Source of the DNA: Gordonia terrae
GTDB lineage: Bacteria; Actinomycetota; Actinomycetes; Mycobacteriales; Mycobacteriaceae
Reading direction: 5' to 3'
Length of the DNA stretch: 64,000 nt
Assembly (NCBI RefSeq): GCF_001698225.1
Contig: NZ_CP016594.1
Span: 2,666,001 to 2,730,000, forward strand
Positions within the stretch are counted from its first letter, which is position 1, and each line of letters opens with the position of its first letter. This document shows positions 63,472 through 64,000 of the stretch, one piece after another. Made by a program: the position numbers and the translations under genes. The notes below the pieces were generated by a model that was not told where the DNA came from, ran no database searches, and saw only the letters and a program-made list of their open reading frames with translations.

Positions 63472-64000
63472 TTGACCGAATCGCACTCCCTCGGCAAGGC
63501 GGCCACGGGGGATCCCGGGGCGGCAGGAGCGGACTCCTCGGTGCTGAGCGACGCCGACGTCGCCCTGCTCGAACGGGCCATCTACGAGGTCAAGCGCGTC
63601 ATCGTCGGCCAGGATCAGCTCGTCGAGCGCATTCTCGTCGGTCTGCTCGCCCGAGGCCACATCCTGCTGGAGGGTGTGCCCGGTGTCGCGAAGACGCTCG
63701 CGGTCGAGACGTTCGCCCGCGTCGTCGGCGGGTCGTTCTCCCGCGTGCAGTTCACCCCCGACCTGGTGCCCACCGACCTGATCGGTACGCGTATCTACCG
63801 CCAGGGCCGTGAGGAGTTCGACACCGAGCTGGGCCCGGTCGTCGCGAACTTCCTGCTGGCCGACGAGATCAACCGCGCACCCGCCAAGGTGCAGTCCGCC
63901 CTGCTCGAGGTGATGGCCGAGCGGCATGTCTCGATCGGCGGCAAGACCTACTCGATGCCGGATCCGTTCCTGGTGATGGCGACCCAGAACCCCATCGAGA
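63472..64000 (+). CDS. moxR: MoxR-family AAA+ ATPase, 3' part beyond the window
   Basis: 176 codons are visible from TTG 63472, with AGGAG at 63461-63465. Walker A EGVPGVAKT, Walker B LLADEINRAPAKVQSALLE and sensor 1 MATQNPIE are in place, so the visible part covers most of the ATPase core. MoxR ATPases act as chaperones for metal-cofactor or von Willebrand-domain proteins. The mycobacterial MoxR1 gene (Rv1479) has the same neighbour ripA/ripB and is followed by DUF58 and VWA genes. ripB (Rv1478) is absent between ripA and moxR here. Confidence 0.93.
   Translation, partial: MTESHSLGKAATGDPGAAGADSSVLSDADVALLERAIYEVKRVIVGQDQLVERILVGLLARGHILLEGVPGVAKTLAVETFARVVGGSFSRVQFTPDLVPTDLIGTRIYRQGREEFDTELGPVVANFLLADEINRAPAKVQSALLEVMAERHVSIGGKTYSMPDPFLVMATQNPIE

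Overview
The window is a stretch of high-GC actinobacterial chromosome, most likely from a mycolic-acid bacterium of the order Mycobacteriales. Gordonia is my best guess; Rhodococcus, Dietzia or Williamsia are not excluded. The reasons are the gene order rpe-ribD-ribE-ribBA-ribH-PH protein-uvrC-rapZ-yvcK-whiA-gap-pgk-tpiA-secG / pgl-opcA-zwf-tal-tkt / ctaB / qor / ctaA / ABC pair / mptB / sufR-B-D-C-S-U-T / ABC-F / acnR-acn / Rv1476-like gene / ripA / moxR. From memory this matches the Rv1408-Rv1479 block of Mycobacterium tuberculosis. MptB (a lipomannan mannosyltransferase), many GTG starts and many starts that look leaderless also fit.

Region 1 (1-6518) is accessory. Two copies of a two-gene cassette, a large protein of unknown function followed by a lipoprotein, lie in tandem. 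A reverse-strand ArsR repressor/SRPBCC pair sits between them. Base composition here is lower in GC than in the rest of the window.

Region 2 (6669-20350) is the conserved core: ribulose-phosphate epimerase, riboflavin synthesis with an FMN riboswitch before ribE, nucleotide excision repair (uvrC), the rapZ-yvcK-whiA trio, the lower glycolytic operon gap-pgk-tpiA, and secG. Region 3 (20396-30059) holds PEP carboxylase and, on the reverse strand, the pentose-phosphate operon tkt-tal-zwf-opcA-pgl. A small repeat array lies upstream of tkt. Region 4 (30060-37296) holds heme O and heme A synthesis (ctaB, ctaA), a quinone oxidoreductase, an ABC exporter and MptB. Region 5 (37394-43911) is the complete SUF iron-sulfur cluster operon. 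It starts with the SufR sensor, which has a candidate operator over its start codon, and ends at a strong hairpin.

Region 6 (44013-57001) is mostly additional to the M. tuberculosis order: a DUF1992 protein, a lone lycopene cyclase, an SDR, a conserved ABC-F ATPase, and then an iron-regulated-looking island. The island has a four-gene operon (ThDP enzyme, SRPBCC protein, KAS III-like enzyme, PLP aminotransferase) behind a near-consensus 19-bp DtxR/IdeR box. Beside it are an acyl-CoA synthetase behind a palindrome and a Tat-exported cholesterol-oxidase-like enzyme behind a weaker iron-box-like site. I consider this operon the best candidate for an undescribed system, perhaps making an amino-ketone-type metabolite under iron starvation. 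Region 7 (57005-64000) returns to the core: acnR-acn with a perfect AcnR operator, an Rv1476-like membrane protein, the peptidoglycan hydrolase RipA behind a long structured leader, and the start of moxR.

Iron runs through several parts: the SUF system, aconitase with AcnR, heme synthesis, and the candidate iron-box operon. I saw no tRNA, rRNA, insertion sequence or CRISPR array.
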